A stretch of DNA of 33,370 bases, from contig CAJYSA010000040.1 in assembly GCA_913777325.1 (NCBI GenBank), positions 1 through 33,370 of the forward strand, given 5' to 3'. Below the pieces are notes generated by a model, which worked only from the letters and a program-made list of their open reading frames with translations, ran no database searches and was not told the DNA's origin. A program made the position numbers and the translations under genes. Positions 7,551-15,403 of this stretch are shown piece after piece (within the stretch, counting starts at the first letter, position 1; every line of letters starts with the position of its first letter). Source of the stretch: an uncultured Sphingomonas sp. GTDB taxonomy: Bacteria; Pseudomonadota; Alphaproteobacteria; Sphingomonadales; Sphingomonadaceae.

Positions 7551-9467
7551 ATGACCCATCTCACCCGCCGCGCGCTGCTCGCCGCCGGTGCCGCCACCAC
7601 CGCGCTGCCCGCATTCGACCTGCCCGCGCTGGCGCAGGGCACCGCCGCCCCGCGTCCATGGGGCGCGACGCCGTCGAAGCGTCAGCTCGCCTGGCACATG
7701 CGCGAGCAGTACGCGTTCATCCATTTCTCGATCAACACCTTCACCGATCGCGAATGGGGGTATGGCGACGAGAGTCCGAAGCTGTTCAACCCGACCGACT
7801 TCGATGCCGACCAGATCGTCGCGGCGGCCAAGGCGGGGGGCATGCGCGGGATCATCCTGACCGCCAAGCATCACGACGGCTTCTGCCTGTGGCCGACGAC
7901 GCTCACCGAGCATTGCATCCGCAACAGCCCGTACAAGAACGGCAAGGGCGATATCGTCGGCGAGATGGAGAAGGCCACGCGCCGCGCCGGGCTGGCGTTC
8001 GGGCTGTACCTGTCGCCCTGGGATCGCAACCACGCCGAATATGGTCGCCCGGCGTACATCGATTATTACCGCAAGCAGGTGGTCGAACTCTGCACGCGTT
8101 ATGGTGAGCTGTTCGAATTCTGGTTCGACGGCGCGAACGGTGGCGACGGCTATTACGGCGGCGCGCGCGAGACGCGGAAGATCGATGCGCCGAAATATTA
8201 TGACTGGCCGTCGATCATCGCGCTGGTGCATCGGCTTCAGCCGATGGCCTGCACCTTCGATCCGCTCGGTGCCGATATCCGCTGGGTCGGCAACGAGGAC
8301 GGCATCGCGGGCGATCCGTGCTGGCCGACGATGCCCAACCATCCGTATGTCCAGTCGGAGGGCAATTCGGGTGTGCGCGGCGCGCCGCTCTGGTGGCCCG
8401 CCGAGACCAACACCTCGATCCGCCCCGGCTGGTTCTATCACGCCGACGAGGATGCGAAGGTGAAGAGCCCCGAGCGGCTGCTGCGCTATTTCGACGAGTC
8501 CGTCGCGCGCGGGACCAACATGCATCTCAACATCCCGCCCGACCGGCGCGGGCGTGTCGCCGACCACGATGTCGCGGTGCTCAAGAGCTTCGGCGACGCG
8601 CAGGCGGCGACCTTCGCGCGCGATCTGGCGCAGGGCGCGGTCGCACATGCCACAGCGGAACGCGGCAAGGCGTTCGCCGCCTCGCGGGTGCTCGACGGCA
8701 ACCGCGACACCTATTGGTCCACCCCGGATCGCGACACGACGCCGTCGCTGACGCTCGATCTGCCGCCGGGCCGCGCGTTCGACCTGATCCGGATTCGCGA
8801 GTTCCTGCCGCTCGGCGTGCGCGTCACGCGCTTCGCGCTCGATCTGGAGGAAGGCGGGCAGTGGAAGACGGTCGCCGAGCATGAGTGCATCGGCGCGCAG
8901 CGGATCGTGCGCCTGCCGCACGTGTCGTCGGCGCGCCGGCTGCGCCTGCGCATCCTCGACGCCCCCGCCTGCCCCGCGATCAGCGAGATCTCACTGTTCC
9001 GACAGGTTCAGCCAGTCGCGGTCGCCGCGCCGAAGGTGTCCGATCCGACGATCATCCCGCGCCAGGGCTGGTCGATCGTCACCGCCAGCGGCCCGGGTGC
9101 CGAGGCGCTGATCGACGGCGATGCGCAGACGCGCTGGACGGTCCCGTCCCCCACCGCCGCCGCGCCCGCCAGCGTGACGATCGACCTCGGCAAGGCGCAC
9201 GCGCTCGCCGGGTTCAGCCTCACGCCCTCGCGCACCATCGCGAAGGACACCGCGCCGCCGCGCGGCTATGTCGCGGAGACGAGCGTCGATGGCCGCACCT
9301 GGGCGCCGGCGGCGACCGGCGAGTTCGGCAACATCGCTTACGCCCTCGCGACGCAGCGCGTTCCGTTCGCGGCGCGCGCCGCACGCTTCCTGCGCCTGCG
9401 CTTCGATGCCCCCGCGATCCCCGCCGGACAGATGACCGTCGCGGACATCGGCGCGTTCACGGGGTGA
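7551..9467 (+). CDS. GH29 alpha-L-fucosidase with two discoidin-type (F5/8 C) domains
   Basis: 638 residues from the ATG at 7551, with AGGAG at 7540-7544 just upstream. A start 18 bases earlier would overlap this ribosome site. The N-terminus MTHLTRRALLAAGAATTALP is a twin-arginine type signal. The GH29 barrel covers about residues 40-365: HFSINTFTDREWGYG, LTAKHHDGFCLWPT, YLSPWDRN and FEFWFDGANGG, where Asp193 is the expected nucleophile. Two F5/8-C-like sandwiches follow at about 370-485 (SRVLDGNRDTYWST) and 505-638 (EALIDGDAQTRWTV). The tail domains and WFDGANG resemble the GH29-B group, which prefers alpha-1,3/1,4-linked fucose; this is inference. That specificity would suit the core alpha-1,3-fucose of plant N-glycans. 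It is the last gene of the operon and is followed by a palindromic repeat. Confidence 0.9.
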   Translation: MTHLTRRALLAAGAATTALPAFDLPALAQGTAAPRPWGATPSKRQLAWHMREQYAFIHFSINTFTDREWGYGDESPKLFNPTDFDADQIVAAAKAGGMRGIILTAKHHDGFCLWPTTLTEHCIRNSPYKNGKGDIVGEMEKATRRAGLAFGLYLSPWDRNHAEYGRPAYIDYYRKQVVELCTRYGELFEFWFDGANGGDGYYGGARETRKIDAPKYYDWPSIIALVHRLQPMACTFDPLGADIRWVGNEDGIAGDPCWPTMPNHPYVQSEGNSGVRGAPLWWPAETNTSIRPGWFYHADEDAKVKSPERLLRYFDESVARGTNMHLNIPPDRRGRVADHDVAVLKSFGDAQAATFARDLAQGAVAHATAERGKAFAASRVLDGNRDTYWSTPDRDTTPSLTLDLPPGRAFDLIRIREFLPLGVRVTRFALDLEEGGQWKTVAEHECIGAQRIVRLPHVSSARRLRLRILDAPACPAISEISLFRQVQPVAVAAPKVSDPTIIPRQGWSIVTASGPGAEALIDGDAQTRWTVPSPTAAAPASVTIDLGKAHALAGFSLTPSRTIAKDTAPPRGYVAETSVDGRTWAPAATGEFGNIAYALATQRVPFAARAARFLRLRFDAPAIPAGQMTVADIGAFTG

Positions 9468-9496
9468 GGTGAGCAGGACCCCGCCGCTCCCTCCTT

Positions 9497-9573
9497 CGTC
9501 ATTGCGAGCGTAGCGAAGCAATCCAGGGCGTCTTGATCCGGCACTGGATTGCTTCGCTACGCTCGCAATGACG
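9497..9573. repeat. Palindromic intergenic repeat, family A, perfect 30-bp arms
   Basis: The arms 9497-9526 and 9544-9573 are exactly reverse-complementary over 30 bases, with a 17-base loop. Sequence starts CGTCATTGCGAGCGTAGCG and ends with the complement. It sits in the 115-base gap between the convergent GH29 and receptor genes, where a hairpin in either transcript could act as a barrier. There is no T-tract, so it is not a standard intrinsic terminator. A diverged copy lies at 3565-3642. Confidence 0.92.
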
Positions 9574-9582
9574 TGGAGGGTT

Positions 9583-11421
9583 TCAGAACGACGACCAGTC
9601 GTCCTCGCTCGCGGCCAGCGCGGTGTTGCCGATCGTCCGCGGCACCGGGCGGCTCGTGCGCGTGGGCGCGGTGATCTGACGCACCGGCGGGGCCGGCGTG
9701 CGCACCGCGCCGCGCACCGGGGCCTCGCCGACCGTGAAGATCGCGACCGCGCCGGCCAGCTGCTCGGATTCGCGTGCCAGCAGGTTGGCGGCGGCGGTCG
9801 ATTCCTCGACCATCGCTGCATTCTGCTGCGTCACACCGTCCATCTCGCTGATCGCGATGTTCACCTGCCCCAGGCTCTGCGCCTGGTGGTCCGACGAACG
9901 CGAGATCGACTCCATGATCGTGCTGACGCTGCCGACCCGCTCGATGATCCGCCCCAGCGCCTGTCCGGTTTTGTCGACCAGCTCCACGCCCGACTTCACA
10001 TGGTGGAGCGACGACAGGATGCGCGTCTTCACGTCGGACGCCGCGTCGGCGGAGCGCTGCGCCAGCGCGCGCACCTCGCTGGCGACCACCGCGAAGCCTT
10101 TGCCCGCCTCGCCCGCGCGCGCCGCCTCGACGCCGGCGTTGAGCGCGAGCAGGTTGGTCTGGAACGCGATGCCGTCGATCACGCTGATGATGTCGGCGAT
10201 CTCCCGGCTCGCCTGATCGATGCCGTTCATCGCGGCCACCGATTTGCGGACAACCTCGCCACCCTGCTCGGCGGCGACGCGGGCCTGTGCCATCGCGTCG
10301 TTGGCGCTGGCCACCTGCGCCGCGCCCTCGCGGACGGTGCCGGTGATCTCGTCCATCGCCGCCGCCGTCTCGCGCAGCGACGCGGCCTGCTGCTCGCTGC
10401 GTGCCGACAGGTCGCGGGCGGACTGGCTGATCTCGTCGGCGTTCTGGCGGATCGTCGTCACGCTGCTGCGCACGTTGGTGGTCAGGTCGGCCAGCTTGCC
10501 CACCGCGTCGTTGAAGTCCTTCGACAGCGCCGCGAACGTCCCCGGCAGCGCCGTGAGCCGCACCGTCAGGTCGGCCTCCGACAGGCGGTGCAGCCCGTCG
10601 CCGATCGCGCGCATCGCCTGCTCGCGCTCGCGATCGTCGGTCTGCTTGGCCTGCGCGGCGTCGCGGAAGACGAGGACCGCGCGCGCCATGTCGCCCAGTT
10701 CGTCGGCGCGATCCGCGATCGGCACGGTGACGTCGTTCTTGCCCGCCGCCAGATCGGCCATCCGCCGCGTCAGTTCGGAGACCGGGCGCGCGATGCTGCG
10801 GCTAAGCGCCATCTGCAGCATCACCGCGATCCCGATCAGCGCCAGCCCGCCCAGCACCAGCGCGATCGTCGCGGTGGTCAGCGCGTGTTCCTGGCGGACC
10901 GCGTTCCGCGCGATCGCGGCGGTCTCCTCATCGCGCAGGTCGCGCAGCGGCAGGACGATCGCGCTGGTCAGCACCTTCTTGCCGGCGTCGCGCACCGCCT
11001 GTTCGGCCTCGACGCGCTGCCCGGCGCGCACCATCGCGACCAGCCGGTTGCTCCACGCCTGCCGCCATGCCGCCGCCTCGCGCCGCGAGGTCAGCACCAG
11101 CGCGCGCTGCGCGCTATCGGGCACCAGCGCCTCCAGCGCGGTGCTGGTGGCGTCATATTCGGTGCGCGCCTCGTTATAGGATTTCAGATACGTCGCGTCG
11201 CCCGTCACCAGATAGCCGCGAAGCTGGCTGTTCTCGCGCAGGATCGACGTCTCGAGCGTCAGCGCCTTGGCATAGACTTCCTGGCTATGGTTGCTGTTGG
11301 CGGTGGCCGAGCGAATCATCCAGATATTGGCGAAGAACACGATCATCATGATCGCCGCCGACGCATTGATGACCAGGAAGGAAAACCCCAGCTTCCTCGG
11401 TATGCTCAGGCTCTTGAACAT
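9583..11421 (-). CDS. Methyl-accepting chemotaxis protein, CHASE3-type sensor, C-terminal pentapeptide
   Basis: 612 residues. TM1 is at about 11-35 and TM2 at about 183-206. The helical region between them, with [16 protein letters not shown] near residue 67, resembles a CHASE3 sensor bundle. A HAMP domain ([13 protein letters not shown]) and a second HAMP-like segment around [16 protein letters not shown] follow. The signalling domain contains the hairpin tip [20 protein letters not shown] and [17 protein letters not shown]. After a Pro-, Thr- and Arg-rich flexible tail of about 40 residues the protein ends DDWSSF. The last five residues fit the aromatic-x-x-aromatic pattern by which CheR and CheB bind some receptors. 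The signal sensed is unknown. The gene lies 55 bases downstream of the DUF2332 gene on the same strand and points away from the che operon. Its end converges on the GH29 gene. Confidence 0.94.
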   Translation of the reverse strand: MFKSLSIPRKLGFSFLVINASAAIMMIVFFANIWMIRSATANSNHSQEVYAKALTLETSILRENSQLRGYLVTGDATYLKSYNEARTEYDATSTALEALVPDSAQRALVLTSRREAAAWRQAWSNRLVAMVRAGQRVEAEQAVRDAGKKVLTSAIVLPLRDLRDEETAAIARNAVRQEHALTTATIALVLGGLALIGIAVMLQMALSRSIARPVSELTRRMADLAAGKNDVTVPIADRADELGDMARAVLVFRDAAQAKQTDDREREQAMRAIGDGLHRLSEADLTVRLTALPGTFAALSKDFNDAVGKLADLTTNVRSSVTTIRQNADEISQSARDLSARSEQQAASLRETAAAMDEITGTVREGAAQVASANDAMAQARVAAEQGGEVVRKSVAAMNGIDQASREIADIISVIDGIAFQTNLLALNAGVEAARAGEAGKGFAVVASEVRALAQRSADAASDVKTRILSSLHHVKSGVELVDKTGQALGRIIERVGSVSTIMESISRSSDHQAQSLGQVNIAISEMDGVTQQNAAMVEESTAAANLLARESEQLAGAVAIFTVGEAPVRGAVRTPAPPVRQITAPTRTSRPVPRTIGNTALAASEDDWSSF

Positions 11422-11440
11422 GTCTGGTGTTTCCGTCGCA

Positions 11441-11466
11441 CTAACCCTTGATGTTCCAAGGGTTAG
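11441..11466. promoter_or_regulatory. Perfect 9-bp palindrome upstream of receptor gene
   Basis: CTAACCCTT at 11441-11449 and AAGGGTTAG at 11458-11466 are perfect complements around an 8-base spacer, 20 bases before the receptor start and just after the DUF2332 stop. There is no T-tract on either side, so a protein-binding operator or an mRNA hairpin near the ribosome site is more likely than a terminator. Function is inferred from position only. Confidence 0.4.
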
Positions 11467-11476
11467 CGCCCGTTAG

Positions 11477-12592
11477 TTAAGCCTCGCTAAACATCGTTGG
11501 CTGCGCGTGCCATTCGATCCACGCGCCGTACGGGTGGCAAGTCGCCAGCACGCGCGTCGCGCCGCCCGGCCAGGTCGTCAGGCACAGCTCCACCGCGCTG
11601 CGGTCCGCGTTCCACTCGAACGCGATCCGCGCGAGCGGGCACGTCGGCGCCGCGCGCTCGCCGGCCCGGGCGATCACCTGGTCCAGCAGCGCGCGCTGCG
11701 CGGTGCCGACATATTGCGCCATCATCGAATGGAAGATGACGCGCCAGCGCCCCGCCGGTTGCGGCTGCGCCAGTCGCTCCGCCAGCCAGGCCGTCGCGTC
11801 CGCGCGCATCAGCCGCGGCGGATGCCGCCGCGCGATCGCCAGCGCCTCGCCCAGCCGCGCCGATCGCGCCGGCTGGTCCGCGAAGACATAGGCCATCAAT
11901 CGCTCGCACGTCGCCGGATCGTGTGCGTCCAGCGGCTGCAGGTCCACGCCCTCCGCCGCCGCCACCGTCACCGCATGGTCCGCCGACGGCGCCGCGCCGC
12001 GCCACGCGGGTGCGATCCGCACCGCCGATTCCGCCGGCCCGAACGCCACCCCGCCCAGGTCGTAGCGGTAATGCGCCAGATTCAGGTTCAGCCCCGCGCT
12101 CGCCCCCAGTTCGATCAGCTCGACCGGCAGGGCCGCCTGCCGCATGACCTCGGTCAGCGCGGCCAGGATCGCGGCGGTCCGCCCGACCTCGTTGGTCTGC
12201 GGCGCCTCGCGCAGCCACGCCGCCACCACATCGTCATGCGCGACCAGCGCGGCACGCACCGCGCCGTCCACGTCGTCATGCTCGCCGCGATACAGCGCGC
12301 CCAGCGTCGCGGGCGTGTCGCGCCGCGCCAGCGCGTGCAGCGCGGCGTTCAGCCGCATCGCCAGCGCGGCGGCGGCGGGATCGCCCGGCCAGTCGGCCAT
12401 GATCGCCCGCGTCAGCGGCGCGTGATGCAGGTGCCGATCGGCGGCGACCAGCACGTCGGCGACGAACGGCGATCCGATCGCGCGCATCACGCGCGCCTGC
12501 CGCGCCAGTTCCGTCACGCCCGCATCCGCCACGATCGTTCCCAACGCCTGCGACAAGTCGATCCACCCCGTCGGCATCAGCGCCGCCTTCAT
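11477..12592 (-). CDS. DUF2332 family protein of unknown function
   Basis: 371 residues, no signal peptide or membrane segment. It matches the DUF2332 family as I know it by overall build and by the central block IELGASAGLNLNLAHYRYDL (about residues 162-181). A second block lies near the C-terminus (TCHPYGAWIEWH). The glycine-rich central block resembles the nucleotide or SAM loop of Rossmann-like methyltransferases, but that is only a resemblance, and no function is established to my knowledge. AGGAGG lies directly against the first ATG with no spacer, which is unusual; the next in-frame ATG is 15 bases on, so the exact start is open. The gene is divergent from the che operon across 242 bases and is followed by the receptor gene on the same strand. 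A link to chemotaxis is therefore possible but unproven. Confidence 0.85.
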   Translation of the reverse strand: MKAALMPTGWIDLSQALGTIVADAGVTELARQARVMRAIGSPFVADVLVAADRHLHHAPLTRAIMADWPGDPAAAALAMRLNAALHALARRDTPATLGALYRGEHDDVDGAVRAALVAHDDVVAAWLREAPQTNEVGRTAAILAALTEVMRQAALPVELIELGASAGLNLNLAHYRYDLGGVAFGPAESAVRIAPAWRGAAPSADHAVTVAAAEGVDLQPLDAHDPATCERLMAYVFADQPARSARLGEALAIARRHPPRLMRADATAWLAERLAQPQPAGRWRVIFHSMMAQYVGTAQRALLDQVIARAGERAAPTCPLARIAFEWNADRSAVELCLTTWPGGATRVLATCHPYGAWIEWHAQPTMFSEA

Positions 12593-12612
12593 CCTCCTCT
12601 TGGCCGTACAAT

Positions 12613-12639
12613 GGTTGTCATCGGATTAACCGCACAACC
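12613..12639. promoter_or_regulatory. Inverted repeat GGTTGT-N15-ACAACC in divergent promoter region
   Basis: A perfect 6-base inverted repeat (12613-12618 and 12634-12639) lies about 20 bases upstream of the DUF2332 start, inside the 242-base region shared with the che operon. The form suits a dimeric regulator, but six-base arms can arise by chance and no regulator can be named. Confidence 0.25.
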
Positions 12640-12672
12640 CTTTGCCACATCGGCCCGGGTACTGATCCGTGT

Positions 12673-12687
12673 TTAACGGCATCTTAG
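12673..12687 (+). promoter_or_regulatory. Possible CtrA-type site upstream of che operon
   Basis: TTAA-N7-TTAG at 12673-12687 differs at one base from the TTAA-N7-TTAA core bound by CtrA, which controls motility genes in many alphaproteobacteria. It lies about 150 bases before the first che gene. A single near-match in a 242-base region is weak evidence. Confidence 0.28.
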
Positions 12688-12834
12688 GAGAGATCGGGCA
12701 CATCCCTGTCACGACCCGCCCCGCTCCTCGTTGGGAACCGGGACGGACACCGACGACGCGAAGGAGAAAGCGGCCATGATCGACCATCCTGCCCGCCCGG
12801 CCTTCGCCTCCGTCCTCTGACAGGAAGGCCCGCA

Positions 12835-13098
12835 ATGTCGATCGTCCTCGGCTCCCGACTGGATACCGCCGCCGCCGGGCCGTTGCGCCAGTCGCTGATG
12901 AAGCAGATCGATTCGGCACAGCCGATCGCGATCGATGCCAGCGCGGTCGATCAGGTCGGGCTCGCCTGCCTCCAGGTGCTGGCCGCCGGACGGGCGGCGG
13001 CGGTCGCGCACGGCGTGTCGTGGCAGGTCGCCTTTCCCAGCGTGGCGATGATCGAGGCCGGCGAACTCGCCGCCATCGACGTCCTCGTCGACGCCTGA
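12835..13098 (+). CDS. STAS-domain protein, first gene of the che operon
   Basis: 87 residues forming one STAS (anti-anti-sigma-like) domain: a beta strand with GSRLDTAAAGPLRQSL, the strand PIAIDASAV, then the loop and helix DQVGLACLQVLAAGRAAA. In SpoIIAA-type proteins the loop reads D-S-S-G and its serine is phosphorylated. Here it reads D-Q-V-G, so that switch is absent. STAS proteins at the head of che operons are seen in other proteobacteria, where they presumably act as a protein-interaction module; the partner is unknown. AGGAAGG at 12822-12828 gives a good ribosome site for the ATG at 12835. The next gene, cheA, begins 40 bases downstream in the same direction. Confidence 0.85.
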   Translation: MSIVLGSRLDTAAAGPLRQSLMKQIDSAQPIAIDASAVDQVGLACLQVLAAGRAAAVAHGVSWQVAFPSVAMIEAGELAAIDVLVDA

Positions 13099-13138
13099 TC
13101 CAGAACAATCCAGACCATCTTCGCGCAGGAGCCCGACC

Positions 13139-15403
13139 TTGGACCTCGATGCAATCCAGCAAATCTTCTTCCAGGAATGCGAAGAAGGACTGGCAGGGAT
13201 GGAAAGCGCCTTTGCCGCGCTTCGCGCCCAGCAATATGACGGCGAGACCATCAACGGCATCTTCCGTGCGGTCCATTCGATCAAGGGCGGCGCGGGCGCG
13301 TTCGGCCACGAACGGCTCCAGGCCTACACGCATCAGTATGAAACGCTGCTCGATCTGCTCCGCAGCGAGTCGCTGGCGCTGACGCCGGCGCTGGTCGACC
13401 TGATCGTCGCCGCGTTCGACATGCTGGCCGATCACGTCGCCGCCGCGCGCGATGCCGGCGAGGCGCCCGACGACGCCGCGATGCTGGCACGGCTGATCGC
13501 GGCGGCCAGCGGCGAGTCGGCAGAACCCGCTCCTGCCCCCGCCACGGTCGAGGCTCCGGCTGCCGCCTTGATGGTGGAGGACGCGCCGGTCGGCGTGTCC
13601 GACGATTTCGATGACCTGATGGCGATGCTGGACGATGTCGGCGGCGCCACCGGCGACGCCGACGGCGAGGATGCGGCGCCCGCCCCCGCCCCGGGCTGGC
13701 TCGTCACCTTCCGCCCGCCCGCCAACGCGCTCGATCACGGCGGCGAGCCGCTGCTGCTGCTGCGTGAGTTGCAGCGGATGGAGGCGCGCGTGCTGTCGTG
13801 CGACGCGACCGCGCTGCCGCCGCTCGCCGCGCTCGATCCCGATCTGTCCTATCTGGCGTGGCAGATCGCGGTGCCCGGCACCGTCGAGGAAGACGATATC
13901 CGCGCCGTGTTCGAATTCACCGATGGCGCCGCCGTGACCTTGGAGCGCGTGGCCACGCTGCCCCCCGTGGCGATGCCGACGATCGTGGTCGAGCCGGTGG
14001 TGGAGCAATCGTCAGACGCGACGATTTCAGTCATCGCGGAATCGCCGCCGGCGCCGGTCGTGGTCGAGGCGACGCCCACCCCCGCCCCGATCCCCGCACC
14101 GGCGGCTGCCGCCGCCGAGTCCGCTCCCGCACCCGCGCCGGTCCCGTTGGCCGTCGTCCCCGCCGCGCCGCCCGCGCCACGTGCGGCGCCCGCCGCCGCC
14201 ACCGCGGTTCCGCCGCCCACCCCGGTGGCGCAGACGATCCGCGTCGATCTCGACAAGCTCGATCGGCTCGTGAACCTCGTCGGTGAGCTGGTCATCACCC
14301 AGGCGATGCTCGCGCAGCGACTGAGCGAGAACGACATGGCCGGCATCTCGGAGCTGACCGATCTCGATCACCTGACGCGCGAGCTTCAGGAATCGACGAT
14401 GGCGATCCGCGCACAGCCGATGAAGACCGTCTTCAGCCGCGTGCCGCGTATCATCCGCGAGCTGGAAAGCGAGACCGGCAAGCGCGTCCGCCTCGATATC
14501 GAAGGCGAGATGACCGAGGTCGACAAGACCGTGGTGGAGCGCATCGGCGAACCGCTGACCCATCTGATCCGCAACGCGGTCGATCATGGGCTGGAGACGA
14601 CCGAGCAGCGGATCGCCGCCGGCAAGCCCGAAACGGGCGTCGTCACGCTGTCCGCCGCGCATCATTCGGGTCGCATCGTCATCACCGTCGCCGACGACGG
14701 GCGCGGCATCGATCGCACGCGGGTGCGCGCCAAGGCGGTCGAACGCGGGATCATCCTGCCCGACGCGGTGCTCAGCGACGAGGAGGTCGACAATCTGATC
14801 TTCGCGCCGGGCTTCTCCACCGCCGCCACCGTCTCCAACATCTCGGGGCGCGGCGTCGGCATGGACGTGGTGCGCAAGAACGTGCAGGCGCTCGGCGGGC
14901 GCATCGGCATCCATTCGAAGTTCGGCTCGGGGTCCAGCTTCTCGCTCAGCCTCCCGCTGACGCTGGCGGTGGTGGACGGGATGATCGTCACGGTCGGCGA
15001 CCAGACGTTCGTGATCCCGCTCAGCCATATCGTCGAAAGCCTGCGTCCGTCCGATCGCTCGGTCACCGCGATCGGGATCAACGGTTCGGTGCTCGACGTG
15101 CGCGGCTCCTACGTGCCGATCTATCCGGTCGCCGAACAGCTCGGCATCGAAGGCGGCGAGCGCGATCCGGAGAAGGCCGTGCTGATCGTCGTCGAGGGCG
15201 ATCAGGGCCAGGCCGCGCTGCTGGTCGATTCGATCCAGGATCAGCGTCAGGTGGTCGTGAAGAGCCTGGAGGCCAATTACCAGGCGATCGACGGCCTCGC
15301 CGGCGCCACGATCCTGGGCGACGGGCGCGTCGCGCTCATCATCGACGTCGATGCGTTGACCTCGCAGCGCTCGCGCCGCGGGCAGCTGGCCCACGCCGCG
15401 TGA
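13139..15403 (+). CDS. cheA: Chemotaxis histidine kinase CheA
   Basis: 754 residues. The start is TTG at 13139: AGGAG at 13127-13131 lies 7 bases before it, and it gives a natural P1 beginning (MDLDAIQQIFFQECEEGL). P1 (HPt) occupies about 1-110, with the phosphorylated His46 in AVHSIKGGAGAFG. A middle domain at about 180-270 (WLVTFRPPANAL, LLLLRELQRMEA) is the P2-like module common in proteobacterial CheA. A long Ala/Pro linker follows. The P3 dimerisation helices start near 365 (LDKLDRLVNLVGELVITQ), the P4 ATPase has HLIRNAVDHGLE, VADDGRGID and GRGVGMDVV, and a CheW-like P5 completes the C-terminus. CheA autophosphorylates under receptor control and passes phosphate to CheY and CheB. The stop TGA overlaps the GTG of cheR. 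Confidence 0.97.
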   Translation: MDLDAIQQIFFQECEEGLAGMESAFAALRAQQYDGETINGIFRAVHSIKGGAGAFGHERLQAYTHQYETLLDLLRSESLALTPALVDLIVAAFDMLADHVAAARDAGEAPDDAAMLARLIAAASGESAEPAPAPATVEAPAAALMVEDAPVGVSDDFDDLMAMLDDVGGATGDADGEDAAPAPAPGWLVTFRPPANALDHGGEPLLLLRELQRMEARVLSCDATALPPLAALDPDLSYLAWQIAVPGTVEEDDIRAVFEFTDGAAVTLERVATLPPVAMPTIVVEPVVEQSSDATISVIAESPPAPVVVEATPTPAPIPAPAAAAAESAPAPAPVPLAVVPAAPPAPRAAPAAATAVPPPTPVAQTIRVDLDKLDRLVNLVGELVITQAMLAQRLSENDMAGISELTDLDHLTRELQESTMAIRAQPMKTVFSRVPRIIRELESETGKRVRLDIEGEMTEVDKTVVERIGEPLTHLIRNAVDHGLETTEQRIAAGKPETGVVTLSAAHHSGRIVITVADDGRGIDRTRVRAKAVERGIILPDAVLSDEEVDNLIFAPGFSTAATVSNISGRGVGMDVVRKNVQALGGRIGIHSKFGSGSSFSLSLPLTLAVVDGMIVTVGDQTFVIPLSHIVESLRPSDRSVTAIGINGSVLDVRGSYVPIYPVAEQLGIEGGERDPEKAVLIVVEGDQGQAALLVDSIQDQRQVVVKSLEANYQAIDGLAGATILGDGRVALIIDVDALTSQRSRRGQLAHAA

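Noticed and set aside
9568-11451. 627-codon open frame antisense to the receptor gene
   Set aside because: The minus strand encodes a full receptor with all signature blocks; this frame is its shadow.
12593-12834. Sigma-28 (TAAA-N15-GCCGATAA) or sigma-54 promoter for the che operon
   Set aside because: No convincing match to either consensus was found.
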